A stretch of DNA of 32,861 nt from CAUZFZ01 sp963579025 (GTDB lineage: Bacteria > Planctomycetota > Planctomycetia > Planctomycetales > Planctomycetaceae): positions 1 through 32,861 of the forward strand of contig CAUZFZ010000124.1 in the NCBI GenBank assembly GCA_963579025.1, given 5' to 3'. The notes beneath the pieces were generated by a model. The model ran no database searches, was not told the DNA's origin, and was given only the letters and a program-made list of their open reading frames with translations. Shown piece by piece: positions 15,571 through 24,718 of the stretch (position 1 is its first letter; each line of letters starts with the position of its first letter). The translations under genes were made by a program, and so were the position numbers.

Positions 15571-15897
15571 TCATCGGTTCCCCACCTTGTTCAACGCGTC
15601 GTGGATTCCACGGCTAATGTGATCGGCAAGCAAACCGTTGCCGTTCGCGCCGGGGTGGACACTATCGTAGGTCAGCACGCCGGTACTCAAGTAATTCAGA
15701 CCACCGTCCACACGGAGTTCGGCATTTTGGTTCCGCAGGTACGCGCGATACACGCTTCGCAAGTCCACCAGCGTGGCTCCGTTTGAGCGGGCGACCTTTC
15801 GAGTGATCTCTGCGTACCGATCGCACTTCTTGTCCATCGGATTGGAGCCTTCCCGCTTCTCTTGATAGACCGTCAACGTGGCGAGAACCAAGGCCAC
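15571..15897 (-). pseudogene. SGNH/GDSL hydrolase, C-terminal remnant
   Basis: The frame encodes about 108 residues that match only the end of an SGNH hydrolase: VYQEKREGSNPMDKKCDRYA, the ATLVDLRSVYRAYL helix region, and DSVHPGANGNGLLADHI with the block V Asp-x-x-His dyad. The GDS nucleophile block and the Gly and Asn blocks are absent, and upstream of about 15897 the sequence changes to unrelated fragments. The gene has therefore lost its N-terminal half. It is unlikely to be active. Confidence 0.65.
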
Positions 15898-16165
15898 TGT
15901 CCATCGTAAAGTTGTGCCCGTTCACATCAAGATCGCCAATGAATCGACCTCATTGCCAGCCAAACGAGGCGTTTGTGACCAGTCGCAAGCTGGCATCTGC
16001 TCCATATTGCTGATTCGAGTTCTCCATCTTACCGGCTACATTCTCAGCACGGGCCGAACTCGCTAAAAACGACAGGCCACTATTGCCAATAACCAATGAG
16101 CTGTCTCATTTACGCGTTTCAAATATTTACGCGTCACTGCACGAATTGATCCTGCAATAGTCAGT
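15898..16165. other. Degenerate intergenic region with a protein-like fragment
   Basis: On the minus strand a frame ending at the TGA of 15950-15952 reads NSNQQYGADASLRLVTNASF then GWQ, and just beyond the stop GRFIGDLDVNGHNFTM. These look like broken pieces of a real, unrecognised protein. From about 16075 to 16165 the sequence is relatively AT-rich and holds nothing I can name. Confidence 0.3.
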
Positions 16166-16846
16166 TCATTGTGGCAATCGCTCTTCGACAAATGTCGTGA
16201 CCTGCTTTCCAAGCAGTTCTCTTGCCGGTGGCGTCAGATGAACGCCGTCTTTGCCAATCAGTGCCTCTGTCGTGTGTGGCCGATCTGGCTTGGACATCGC
16301 GGTATGCAGATCGTTGATCGGCACGTGTAATTCCTTCATGACTTTCTTCGCAATAGTGTTGTATTGCTCGACGCTACTTCCCAGCAATTCGTAATCGCGG
16401 CCTTTTCTGGCAGCCGCGGCGCGGTCATCGAGTATGGGTGTCGTGGTAGCGAACAACACGACCGCGTGCGTTCCTTTGCGGATGCGCTCGACGATCTTTC
16501 GCAGGTTGGCTTCGTATCGCTCTGGCGAAACCTGAAACTTACCTGTCGCCTTGAAGTGCTTCGTGTCATGGATGCCGCTGTTGAAATGAACAACCGCGGG
16601 CTTCTCGCGAATCACCCATCGTTCGAGGTTCTTCAGCACATTACTGCTGTCACCACCGTTTGCCTTCGGGGTGACAACCGTGGCCTTACCATCGAGATGT
16701 TTGGCCACACTCGACCCGTAGCTCAATCGTATCGAATCGCCGACAAGAACGACCTTGGGCAATGCTTTGATGTTTGATTCGTTCGATTGCCCTAAAGCGG
16801 TTGCCGAACACGACAACGCGAGAATGGCCAGGATTGAAACGATCAT
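16166..16846 (-). CDS. Secreted SGNH/GDSL hydrolase
   Basis: A 226-residue SGNH hydrolase with a signal peptide (MIVSILAILALSCSATALG). Block I is VLVGDSIRLSYG with nucleophile Ser38. The asparagine/glycine blocks are seen in NGGDSSNVLKNLE and VVHFNSGIHD, and DGVHLTPPAR gives the catalytic Asp/His pair. The ATG at 16846 is chosen because the signal peptide starts there and a GAAGG lies just upstream; an ORF extending to 16972 adds residues unlike an exported protein. Such enzymes are acyl or acetyl esterases, often of carbohydrate polymers. It fits with the surrounding exported glycan-active genes. Confidence 0.85.
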   Translation of the reverse strand: MIVSILAILALSCSATALGQSNESNIKALPKVVLVGDSIRLSYGSSVAKHLDGKATVVTPKANGGDSSNVLKNLERWVIREKPAVVHFNSGIHDTKHFKATGKFQVSPERYEANLRKIVERIRKGTHAVVLFATTTPILDDRAAAARKGRDYELLGSSVEQYNTIAKKVMKELHVPINDLHTAMSKPDRPHTTEALIGKDGVHLTPPARELLGKQVTTFVEERLPQ

Positions 16847-17093
16847 GATGATGGAGCCTTCATGCTGAGGACCGACGAATCGTGCTAGAATACCATTCTT
16901 GCACGGTTCTCGAACAATTACCGGACAAAGACGTCTGCCCAATGACGAACCGTTCGCGCTTGACTGTGACATTCACGACAACGCTGTAATGGAGTGACGC
17001 TGGCAAGATTACAAATCGCCTGCGCGTGTTTACGGACCGAGTGTCGATTCGGCAGTGCCTCGCTGCTTTGACCCAAAGAGAGTGTTAAACATC

Positions 17094-18461
17094 ATGACGT
17101 TGATGACCAAACTGAAGCCAGCAACCGTCTTCTTCTTGGCTGCGAGCCTGCTGATGGCCGGCGTTTCCCAGCGGGTCGCGCGGGCTCAGTCGGCAACGGA
17201 CGACGTGATACTCAAATCGGAGACGTTCGCGGCAATCCACAAGCAAATCAGACCGCAACGTGGTGAGTCCCGTTGGATGAGCATCCCCTGGCTAACCGAC
17301 CTGCACGAAGCCCGCCGGAAGGCCGCGGCCGACGGGAAGCCTCTGTTCCTCATTGTGTCAGGTAAAGCCCTCAGCATCGGGATGTGTTGAAGCGGCGGTA
17401 TCGACGCGGGCCGTGTGCCCGCCTACTGGTCCGCCGAAAACGTGCAACTGATCATCGACAACTTCGTTCCCCTGTCCGTCCATGGCTCCGACCAGCGCCG
17501 CAAAGATGGCGTCGGCCAATTCTACCGTGACGCGGGACTGAACCTGGACAGGGTTGAAGCCATGCAGTGTTGCCTCACGGCGGGTGGCAGGGTTCTTGGG
17601 GCGACTTACCTGGGAGTCGACCTCAAGAGCGCTTTAAAAAGATGGAGGGCTCTACCCGAGTCCGAACGCGCTCCCGGTGCCGTCAAAGTGCCCAGCCGGG
17701 GCGAGGTCGATACCCAAGACGTCGCGCCGCTCACTCCGCCCGCCGGCGGCTTGATCCTCAAAGTTCATACCCGAGTCTTCATGCGCGACAACGGTCAACT
17801 CCGCTACGTGACGGGCAAAGATTTGTGGTTCGATGAACAAGGGAAGCAGACCCTGGAGGCCGACTATCAGAAGGGACTGACCGCTGCACATGAAGCTCAA
17901 CCCCATCACATGTGGCTTACTGAAGCTGAATGGAAGTCGCTGATGCCTGCCAACCCCAGAAAGGCTGACCAGGTCCCGGTGCCGGCGAGAATTGCCGACC
18001 GCATCCTGCGCTGGCACATGAACCCCCTCAGGTTCTACGGCCGATACGGGCAAGACGCGCTTGATCGCGAGGATGTGCGGGCCGGACACCTGACTTTGAC
18101 CGTGGATGCTGTCACGCCCCGTAAAGTCCGGCTAAGGCTTAACGGCTTTGGAAAACTTGGAAAGGTGCCACCGGCCGCCATCGCCGAAGGGAAGATCGCC
18201 AGCCTCGATCACTGGGGATATGAGCCACGTGTGCTCGGCTTTCTGGAGTACGACCCGCAGAAGCTGGTCTTCACCCGATTTGACATCGTCGCCCTTGGCG
18301 AACACTTTGGCCGGCTGGGCAACGGCAGACGAGCTCCTTCGCGGATCGGCCTCCAACCGTTGGGGATTTCCTTTGAATTGATCAAGGGCGATCAACCTGC
18401 CGACCGCATCGCACCGGGACGGCCGTCCGATTCCCGAAGCTATTTCGATTTGAGAAAATAA
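17094..18461 (+). CDS. Exported thioredoxin-like protein interrupted by an in-frame TGA: candidate selenoprotein
   Basis: The frame from 17094 has a signal sequence (KPATVFFLAASLLMAG), then WMSIPWLTDLHEARRKAAAD and GKPLFLIVSGKALSIGMC, a thioredoxin-like N-terminal fold. A TGA at 17388-17390 follows Cys98, and the same frame continues without change as SGGIDAGRVPAYWSAENVQL and on to a TAA at 18459-18461. Reading TGA as selenocysteine gives 455 residues with a Cys-Sec pair (98-99) at the redox-loop position. The bases just after TGA fold into a two-part hairpin like a bacterial SECIS. From memory, planctomycete thioredoxin-like proteins with a C-T-U-N-N-G type motif exist; the xxG after the stop fits. 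The large C-terminal part (residues ~180-455) is unrecognised. The alternative is a nonsense mutation making two pseudogene halves. Confidence 0.6.
17391..17436 (+). promoter_or_regulatory. SECIS-like hairpin directly after in-frame TGA
   Basis: A lower stem pairs CGGCGG (17393-17398) with CCGCCG (17431-17436), and an upper stem pairs GCGGGC (17406-17411) with GCCCGC (17417-17422); both are perfect. An internal loop of 7 and 8 bases separates them. The apical loop is CGTGT, starting 21 bases after the TGA, with G at its second position. Known bacterial SECIS models call for a short apical loop with G in the first two positions about 16-37 bases after the UGA, so this fits. GC-rich coding sequence forms such hairpins fairly easily, so it is supportive rather than decisive. 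Confidence 0.5.
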
Positions 18462-18471
18462 GGAATCTATG

Positions 18472-19014
18472 ATGAATCGTGCGCTGCTGGTGATCGATGT
18501 GCAGAATGAATACTTCACGGGGGCTTTGCCCATCACGCACCCGGCCGGTCATCTGGAACAGATACTTGCAGCTATGGATGCCGCTGCGGGACGCGTGCCG
18601 GTGGTTGTCGTGCAGCATCATTTCCCGGAACCGGACAAGCCGTTCTTTCAAAAAGGGACACCGGGCTGGGAACTGCATCCCGAGATAAAGTCTCGACCGC
18701 ATGATCTGCTGGTCGAGAAATCGATGCCGGGGAGCTTTACCAACACACCACTCAAAGGTTGGCTGCGCGATCAGGGTATCGACACCGTGACGATCGCTGG
18801 ATACATGACTCACATGTGCTGCGACACCACCGCCCGCCAGGCCGTCCACCAGGGATTAACGGTCGAATTCCTTCGGGATGCGACAGGGACTCTTGCCATG
18901 TCGAATGAAGCTGGCGAGGTAACAGCGGAGGAATTGCACCGCTCGATTCTGTGTGGCCAACAGATGCTGCTCAGCGAAGTGATAGACGTCGATGGCTGGA
19001 TCGCACGGCTCTGA
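18472..19014 (+). CDS. Isochorismatase-like cysteine hydrolase
   Basis: A 180-residue cytoplasmic protein of the isochorismatase-like superfamily. The catalytic triad is visible: Asp9 in LLVIDVQNEYF, Lys83 in VEKSMPGSF and Cys116 in GYMTHMCCDTTARQA. Members hydrolyse amide or ether bonds, for example nicotinamidases and N-carbamoyl hydrolases; substrate is unknown. The second of two adjacent ATGs (18472) has the better spacing from the AAGGA at 18460-18464. The gene starts 10 bases after the thioredoxin-like gene ends, so it is probably co-transcribed with it. Confidence 0.88.
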   Translation: MNRALLVIDVQNEYFTGALPITHPAGHLEQILAAMDAAAGRVPVVVVQHHFPEPDKPFFQKGTPGWELHPEIKSRPHDLLVEKSMPGSFTNTPLKGWLRDQGIDTVTIAGYMTHMCCDTTARQAVHQGLTVEFLRDATGTLAMSNEAGEVTAEELHRSILCGQQMLLSEVIDVDGWIARL

Positions 19015-19100
19015 TTCAAGCAGGAGAGGTCTCGGGAATGGCTGCGTCAGTGAGCCAGCCGCTTACCGTTCCCGAGCGATTCAGTTTTAGCGAGGTCGCC

Positions 19101-19316
19101 ATGTCTACGCCGGAATTCGTCCCGTATCTCAGCGTCACCGACGCAGAGAAAGCCGTAGCGTATTACTCACGAGTCTTTGAGGTCGGACCTGCGCTTCTGT
19201 TGAACATGCCGGATGGGCGCATCATGCACTGCGAGTTTCGCTTCGGAAGTACGCGATTCCTTTTGAGCGAAGAGCTGCCAGAGCCACCGCCGAACAAAAC
19301 ATGTCGGGGTACTTGA
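19101..19316 (+). pseudogene. VOC (glyoxalase/PhnB-like) protein, truncated
   Basis: The start MSTPEFVPYLSVTDAEKAVA is the usual beginning of a PhnB-like vicinal oxygen chelate protein, continuing YYSRVFEVGPALLLNMPDGR and FRFGSTRFLLSEELPE. Normal members are about 130-160 residues and go on with a second beta-alpha module. Here similarity ends near 19284, and the last residues come from the antisense strand of the truncated esterase gene. The protein has lost half its fold and its metal site and is unlikely to work. Confidence 0.7.
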
Positions 19317-19833
19317 AGGCAAACTTGAGAGAGCCACTCGCCCCCATCGAGAATCCGTGTACGGCACGTCCTTCCCGCCGTGCGATCGTCCGGTACGTTT
19401 TTTCGATCCGCGGGGTGAGCTCTCGAATGGTCATCGACTCGACCATGATCTTACCGTCAAAGTGATCCATGTATCCGGATCGGAAGCCGTTCGGGTAGAC
19501 CAGAATGACGGGGCGAAGTTTCTCGCTGCCGTAGAGTTCAAGCCAGGTTCTGGCCGTAGACAGACTGGACGATTCATTCCCGCCGCCACCATGCAACCAG
19601 TACACGACCGGGTACCGCTCCTTGCTCTTTTCATAACCTGGCGGAAGGACCACCGAATAACCAACCGTGGTCTGCATCGCCTTACTCTCGTACGTCACGT
19701 GAACGAGGCCGGGAGTCGTCTTAAGGACTCCGTCGGAAGGCGGATTGACCCACTGTGCGTCGACCTCGCCTGCCGGCAGAAGTCCGCAGAGGAAGATCAG
19801 ACAAGTCAATAGCTGGCGAGTTGGATGCCGCAT
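19222..19833 (-). pseudogene. Exported esterase (esterase D/PF00756-like), 3'-truncated
   Basis: The ATG at 19833 starts a signal peptide (LLTCLIFLCGLLPAGEVDA). The body reads as a secreted esterase of the feruloyl-esterase/EstD-like type: VVLPPGYEKSKERYPVVYWL, HGGGGNESS, PVILVYPNGF, RREGRAVHGFSMGASGSLKF with the GFSMG nucleophile, and KYPDMFCSAVAL. After about 19285 the similarity stops and the frame runs antisense through the VOC remnant. The acid and histidine of the triad, normally in the lost C-terminus, are missing. Both this gene and the VOC gene therefore end at one shared breakpoint. Confidence 0.7.
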
Positions 19834-19976
19834 TTGTCGCCTCGGATAACGCTTGAGTTGGAATCTCACGCTGCACCAGCAGCAAGATAGAAAATGTTTG
19901 ACGAGCCTGCAGGTTTCTGATTGATCGTGGCTGTATCGGCACTGACCGTCACCGATGAGTGCGGGCACACTTGAAC

Positions 19977-22523
19977 TCACGGAACATCGCGTTCAACCAC
20001 CTCTCGCGGCAGCAGCAGTTCGGAGGGCCAGCGAGCCAGGTAGGGAGGCACCGTTAGGAGCCGGATTGCCGAGGCGGCACCCTGGAGTTTCCAGAGTTTC
20101 CCGTCAGTCCCCTTTGCAACTGGAACGCTGTAATAGCCGGCCGGTTTCCCTTCGAGGTTAAGAAACTCCTCGCCCGCTGGCCCAATGATCCGTCCATGCG
20201 AATTCGCGTGAAGTCCGAGGGTGCGAGTTCCTCGTGGCACGTAGAAGTACAACGACCACCGACCGTTCGTATTGATGGGTTGGTCAATGCTCGACTTGAA
20301 ACAGATTGGCTGGCCGTTCGGCCACACAACGCTGGTCAAGTCACCGCCGTCAGATAGGTCGATCCGGTACAGCCCCGTCTCCTTCACGCTCAACGTGATG
20401 GGGTGCGGCTTGCCATCGGGAGGCACAGTCCGGTCGCTTGCGACGAGTGTTTGACGTTCTCCAGTCCGGCTCGCTCCGCCGGTCTTCCACAGCTCAACGC
20501 GGATGTTCCCGCGGTCTCGATAGTGAGCAATCAGACCGCCGGTGATCGTCAACGAAACTTGAGCCGGAACCTTCGCCACGAACGCGTAGAACGATCGTCG
20601 GCCGCGACCTCGCTGAGCTGAACCTGCTGTTTCGGTTCCCAGCTTCAATGCCGCCGCGGGAACAAGATCGTCCGAAAACGTGACCGGCTCGAAGTCGAGT
20701 TCTACCAGTGGGCGATGTTCGATTCCGTCGCGGATGAAACCCATCAACTCGGCCGCCGTAAATGACTGGCTGGACTTCCACGAATTGCGTTCTTCCGGCA
20801 CAGACCACGTTGCCGCTTTGGGAATCGCGACCTGCTTGTCTCTGGCGACGACATCTCGATACAGCGCCTTGGCATGCACCATCATGGTGTTTCGCATGCG
20901 ATAGGTGTGACGAATCATCGCCTCAAACGCAGTCTGACGGGCGTCACCTTTTGCGCTGCGATATTGATCGAAGACATCGACAAAGCGGGCGTACAGAATC
21001 AAGTCGTTCAGACGAGCATCAATCTGCTGCCGCTGCTCCGGGCTCAACTGTTGATCGGTAGCGATGAGTCGCCTGGCGTCATTGAGCGACCGAAACATGC
21101 GGCCAAGTTGGTCGTCAAAAACCAGATGCTGATGCGAACCGTCCAGTTGTCGGTAGAACTCTCGCATGGGTTTCCTGGCCGGGCCGAAGCATCGCGTCAG
21201 AAAGTCTTCAGTCAGGTCTTCAATCTGATCGGCCTCTTTCACGTCCCACAACATGCGAGACGCCAGGTAATAGCCGAGCCCGTTTGGCCCCCAGTTGTCG
21301 CTGGACTCGGCCGACATGAACTTGGCGCCCCTGGCGTGGAATTCCGGAATCGTGCGTCGCAGATAGTCGATGGTGCCACCGCGGGCTGCGGCCGGCATGT
21401 CTCTGTCCCAAACATTCACGCCGTAGTATTCGCGGATACCGAGCGATGCCCCGCGATCGGCCCAACCCGAGATGATCTCGTCCAGCCGCATCCCACCCTT
21501 CAAGAACGACGTGGCGACGCTGATGACAACCTGCGGATGGACTCGCGCACTCGGTGGCGGCGAGTGGTAGTTGTAGGCGTACATGCCGACGAGCTTGCCG
21601 GGGTGACGCTCGTTGATTGCCACGGCGACCTCGTTGGCCAACGTGACCGCCTGGTCGCTGACGGAGCCCAGCTTGGCGCACTCGTCACACTCACACCAGC
21701 CGCCGCCGTCGCTGGGATCCATTGAGACGCTGTCGAGTGAAGGATCATGCTCAAACTTCTTAATGGCGTTTTGGACGAACAGTCTCCGTACGGCAGGATT
21801 GCTCAGGCACGGCTTCGGGTTGACGACAGGCTTACGCTCCCCGTTCAGGAGCGGCCAATACTCCAAATGCGATTCAAACTCCCTGCGCGCCGCTTTAACA
21901 AGCCCGTCGTACGCGTGCCCCGTGCTGAGTTGGATGCCAGGTACGCAGCGGTTCTTCGCACACCACCGCCGGTAGGGTTCGACGTTGTAGTCCCATGTTC
22001 CATAGCCATACCAAATGCGCCGCGCGAGGTAATCGGGGGACTCGAAGGCGTTGATCTCAATCGACAGATCGCGGCGTGTTGGAACAACCTCCCACGCCTC
22101 GCCCGGAAAGAAATGCCGGTAGCCAAATCGATGCAACAAGTCCCAGACCGCATGCGTGACAGCCAATTCGGTCGCCCCGACCAACCAAACCCCACGCACA
22201 TCTGAACGCAACAGGTACTCTTCGCGCCGAGTGATGTCCCTGGAGGCGAAGCGTTTCGCGAAGTCCTGTCTCGAAAAGTCGTCTGGCACACCCAGGTAGA
22301 TGCCTCGCTCCTGGCGAGTGCTGATCGAGAATTCCGCCTGCGTGATCCGCTGCAGGTATTCAACCAGCGTCTTCGCGGACGCCCACACTCGATCAGACGC
22401 ATCGTCCGCAATGACGATCGGCAGCTGCGCCTTCCCATTCCTCGCCAGTTCAACTACTTCGGCTGACAGCGGCGTCATAAAGGCAAGAGAACTCATAGTG
22501 GCGACGAGCAGTTTCGTCTTCAT
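19977..22523 (-). CDS. Exported DUF4838 protein (alpha-glucuronidase-like architecture)
   Basis: An 848-residue protein with a signal peptide from the ATG at 22523 (KLLVATMSSLAFMTPLSA). Residues ~20-150 resemble the N-terminal beta/alpha module that precedes GH67/GH84-type catalytic domains (IVIADDASDRVWASAKTLVE, YLQRITQAEFSI). The central region, about 160-450, matches DUF4838, with DSVSMDPSDGGGWCECDECA and EYYGVNVWDRDMP. The last ~250 residues look like a beta-sandwich (LSVKETGLYRIDLSDGGDLT, LYFYVPRGTRTLGLHAN). DUF4838 proteins are common in planctomycetes and are thought to be glycan-active, but activity is unproven. It is the only intact gene in the block bounded by the two breakpoints at ~19285 and ~23515. 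Confidence 0.8.
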   Translation of the reverse strand: MKTKLLVATMSSLAFMTPLSAEVVELARNGKAQLPIVIADDASDRVWASAKTLVEYLQRITQAEFSISTRQERGIYLGVPDDFSRQDFAKRFASRDITRREEYLLRSDVRGVWLVGATELAVTHAVWDLLHRFGYRHFFPGEAWEVVPTRRDLSIEINAFESPDYLARRIWYGYGTWDYNVEPYRRWCAKNRCVPGIQLSTGHAYDGLVKAARREFESHLEYWPLLNGERKPVVNPKPCLSNPAVRRLFVQNAIKKFEHDPSLDSVSMDPSDGGGWCECDECAKLGSVSDQAVTLANEVAVAINERHPGKLVGMYAYNYHSPPPSARVHPQVVISVATSFLKGGMRLDEIISGWADRGASLGIREYYGVNVWDRDMPAAARGGTIDYLRRTIPEFHARGAKFMSAESSDNWGPNGLGYYLASRMLWDVKEADQIEDLTEDFLTRCFGPARKPMREFYRQLDGSHQHLVFDDQLGRMFRSLNDARRLIATDQQLSPEQRQQIDARLNDLILYARFVDVFDQYRSAKGDARQTAFEAMIRHTYRMRNTMMVHAKALYRDVVARDKQVAIPKAATWSVPEERNSWKSSQSFTAAELMGFIRDGIEHRPLVELDFEPVTFSDDLVPAAALKLGTETAGSAQRGRGRRSFYAFVAKVPAQVSLTITGGLIAHYRDRGNIRVELWKTGGASRTGERQTLVASDRTVPPDGKPHPITLSVKETGLYRIDLSDGGDLTSVVWPNGQPICFKSSIDQPINTNGRWSLYFYVPRGTRTLGLHANSHGRIIGPAGEEFLNLEGKPAGYYSVPVAKGTDGKLWKLQGAASAIRLLTVPPYLARWPSELLLPREVVERDVP

Positions 22524-22791
22524 GGTGTGTCTCCAGCAGTCGGCAGATTCGTCGACTTCAATGGTGTGCAAAATCGTTTTTCCTGCTCGGTGGGCTTCGT
22601 GTCGGCTGGCGTCCTCAACCTGACAGCGCCGCCACTAACTCCGGCGTTATACTCCCAATCGACTGGCCGGGTCCGCTCCGACAAGAAGATAGAGGCCAAC
22701 CTGGCATCAGCGAATTGCCGCTGGGACCATATTTCGATGTCGGACGAGGCTCGACGACTGAACCCAAACTCATTCAAGAGACATCTCAATC

Positions 22792-23515
22792 ATACGAAAC
22801 ACCGTCATCGCGCTGCTTCTCCTTGCGACTCCCTGTCTTGCAGATGTTCGCCTGCCGAAGATTCTTGGATCGCACATGGTGCTGCAACGAGAGTCAGAGG
22901 TGATGGTCTGGGGCTGGGCAGAGCCCGGAGAAAACGTCGCCGTGGCGTGCGACTGGCTCGACACTGTGATGTCGGTCAAGACAGCTGAAGACGGCAACTG
23001 GCAGGTCACGCTCCGGACGGGAAAAGCCGGCGGCCCGCACACCATCACCATTTCCGCTGGCAACCGCATCACACTCGACGACATCTTGTTCGGCGAAGTG
23101 TGGATCGGTTCGGGCCAGTCGAACATGGAAATGCCGCTGGTCAAAGTTTCGGGAGCGTACACGGGAATCAAGGACTCCGAGCAGGAGGTCGCTGCCGCCA
23201 ACCACCCACAAATCCGGCTGTTTCAAGCTGGCAATTTCAGCAGCAAAGAACCGCTGGAAGACGTCGAACCGGGTATCACGATGTACGGCATCCCTCGGGC
23301 GAAGTGTACGTGGTCGGCCTGTACTCCAAAGTCATTTCCGACATTCTCATCGACCGCATATTTCTTCGCTCGGGAACTTCACCGGGAATTGAAAGTGCCA
23401 ATCGGAATCATCGACTCGTCATGGGGTGGGACACCGGCCGAAGCCTGGACGCCCGCTGCCGGGCTGAAGAAGCTGGAGTATCAAAATGAACTCGACCAGG
23501 CAGCGAATCTGCCGC
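22792..23515 (+). pseudogene. Sialate O-acetylesterase-like gene, no normal start and 3'-truncated
   Basis: The frame shows a signal peptide (RNTVIALLLLATPCLADV), LPKILGSHMVLQRESEVMVW, GEVWIGSGQSNMEMPL with the GQSNM nucleophile serine, and later ELKVPIGIIDSSWGGTPAEAW. This is the sialate 9-O-acetylesterase family. At the expected start, just before RNTVI, the codon is ATA (22792) or ATC (22789) rather than ATG; the first ATG (22876) lies after the signal peptide. At the 3' end similarity stops near 23515, where the frame enters the antisense of a universal stress protein gene. The catalytic His domain is lost, so the gene is probably inactive. Confidence 0.7.
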
Positions 23516-24353
23516 CCAGCAGGAAGCGGTCGATCGCTGACTTACCGCTACTGCCGATCATGATCAGGTCAGCGTGCCATCCGCGAGCGACGTTCAGCAG
23601 GTCTTCGCTCACGTCGTCGGCTTCGCGAATCAAGGGCATGACATTCGGATACGCAGCCGCACGCAGATGCTCGGCCGCCTTCTCCACAGCTTCCGTTGTC
23701 GCCAACTGTTCGCTGCGCCATGCCTCGGACATGGTCTGCAGGATATCCATACGAAATGTGCGCATCAGCGACATGACAGACACTATCCGTACATCGGCAA
23801 TCTGACCCAGCGGTAGACGCGTCAAAGTTGCAAGGGCCTCGTCACAGGCCGGCGAGCCGTCCCAGCAGAGCTGAATCCGCAATCGATCTTTCGAAGCATC
23901 CAGCAATTCGCCTGACGTGTCTCCTGGACGGCTGAGCAGAACAGAGGATGGAGCATGTTTCAGGACCTTCTGCGACGTGCTGCCTGACAGGAACCGGTCC
24001 AGCGCGGACAGACCCCGCGACCCGACCACCACCAGGTCGGCTTTCTCCTGCTCGGCCAGCCGAGTGATCTCGTCGGCCACGTGCCCTTCGCGGATTTCAG
24101 TTCGCAGGCAGAAACCGTTGGGGACGAAACCTTCCGCAATTTCATCCAGCAGACGGACGGCTTCCTCTTTGCGTCGCTCATGGAGCTGTTCGTGAACCTG
24201 ATCGCGGATTTCCGACTCGTAAGCAAAGGCTCTGAAGTCCTCCAGAACATTCAGGAGCACGATCTCGGAATCTGCTGGAACTTTCAGTTGCTTCAGCAGC
24301 GCGATCGCGTCATGCGAATGACTCGAACCGTCGGCCGCGATCAGGATCTTCAT
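23481..24353 (-). CDS. Tandem universal stress protein, C-terminus altered
   Basis: A protein of up to 290 residues with two UspA domains. The first is complete: MKILIAADGSSHSHDAIALL, then VVVGSRGLSALDRFLSGSTS and HAPSSVLLSR, the G-2x-G-9x-G(S/T) ATP-binding pattern. The second runs from IQLCWDGSPACDEAL to MIGSSGKSAIDRFLLG, where the final glycine loop and last strand should follow. Instead the frame continues GRFAAWSSSF from the antisense of the broken esterase gene. About 20-25 residues of the second domain are therefore missing. It diverges from a second USP gene across 365 bases. UspA proteins help cells survive starvation, low oxygen or redox stress. Confidence 0.75.
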   Translation of the reverse strand: MKILIAADGSSHSHDAIALLKQLKVPADSEIVLLNVLEDFRAFAYESEIRDQVHEQLHERRKEEAVRLLDEIAEGFVPNGFCLRTEIREGHVADEITRLAEQEKADLVVVGSRGLSALDRFLSGSTSQKVLKHAPSSVLLSRPGDTSGELLDASKDRLRIQLCWDGSPACDEALATLTRLPLGQIADVRIVSVMSLMRTFRMDILQTMSEAWRSEQLATTEAVEKAAEHLRAAAYPNVMPLIREADDVSEDLLNVARGWHADLIMIGSSGKSAIDRFLLGGRFAAWSSSF

Positions 24354-24718
24354 GTTGGTGACTCCTCTGACGTCTTGCCTGGGCTGGTGGCCTCACGTCG
24401 GTAAACACTCCGCACGAGTCGTGCCACAGCGACCACATGTGCGAACGTCACCGAATCAGCGACTGGACGCGGACAGACAGGCTGAGAAGTCACACGATCC
24501 CCGGCCACAGCGACACGTTCTCAGCGCAGGTGTGCGAAATGGCGCGCGATTGCACGTTGAACTGCGCCATCAGGCACGCACGCTCACCGGGATGTCAATG
24601 AGCGGGCTGTGTGGGAGACACGCTGAGAGAGTCTGTCGAATTGCAAGAAACGGCATTCGAATTGCATTACGAAACTATCTCTGGAATCAACCACAGTGAG
24701 GCCATTCGGAGAGTCGCG
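24354..24718. promoter_or_regulatory. Divergent promoter region between two stress-protein genes
   Basis: No gene is supported in these 365 bases. Both USP promoters should be here. The only clear pattern is a direct repeat at 24636-24666, listed separately. GGAGAG at 24708-24713 is the ribosome-binding site for the plus-strand USP gene and fixes its start at 24719. Confidence 0.45.
24636..24666. repeat. Direct repeat TCGAATTGCA, 21-base spacing
   Basis: The ten bases TCGAATTGCA occur at 24636-24645 and again at 24657-24666, exactly 21 bases apart start to start, which is two helical turns. They lie 53-83 bases before the USP start codon, a typical position for an activator that binds two sites on one face of DNA. 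No known regulator is assigned. Confidence 0.4.

Noticed and set aside
20874..21725. 283-residue plus-strand frame
   Set aside because: It lies opposite the intact DUF4838 gene and reads as its shadow.
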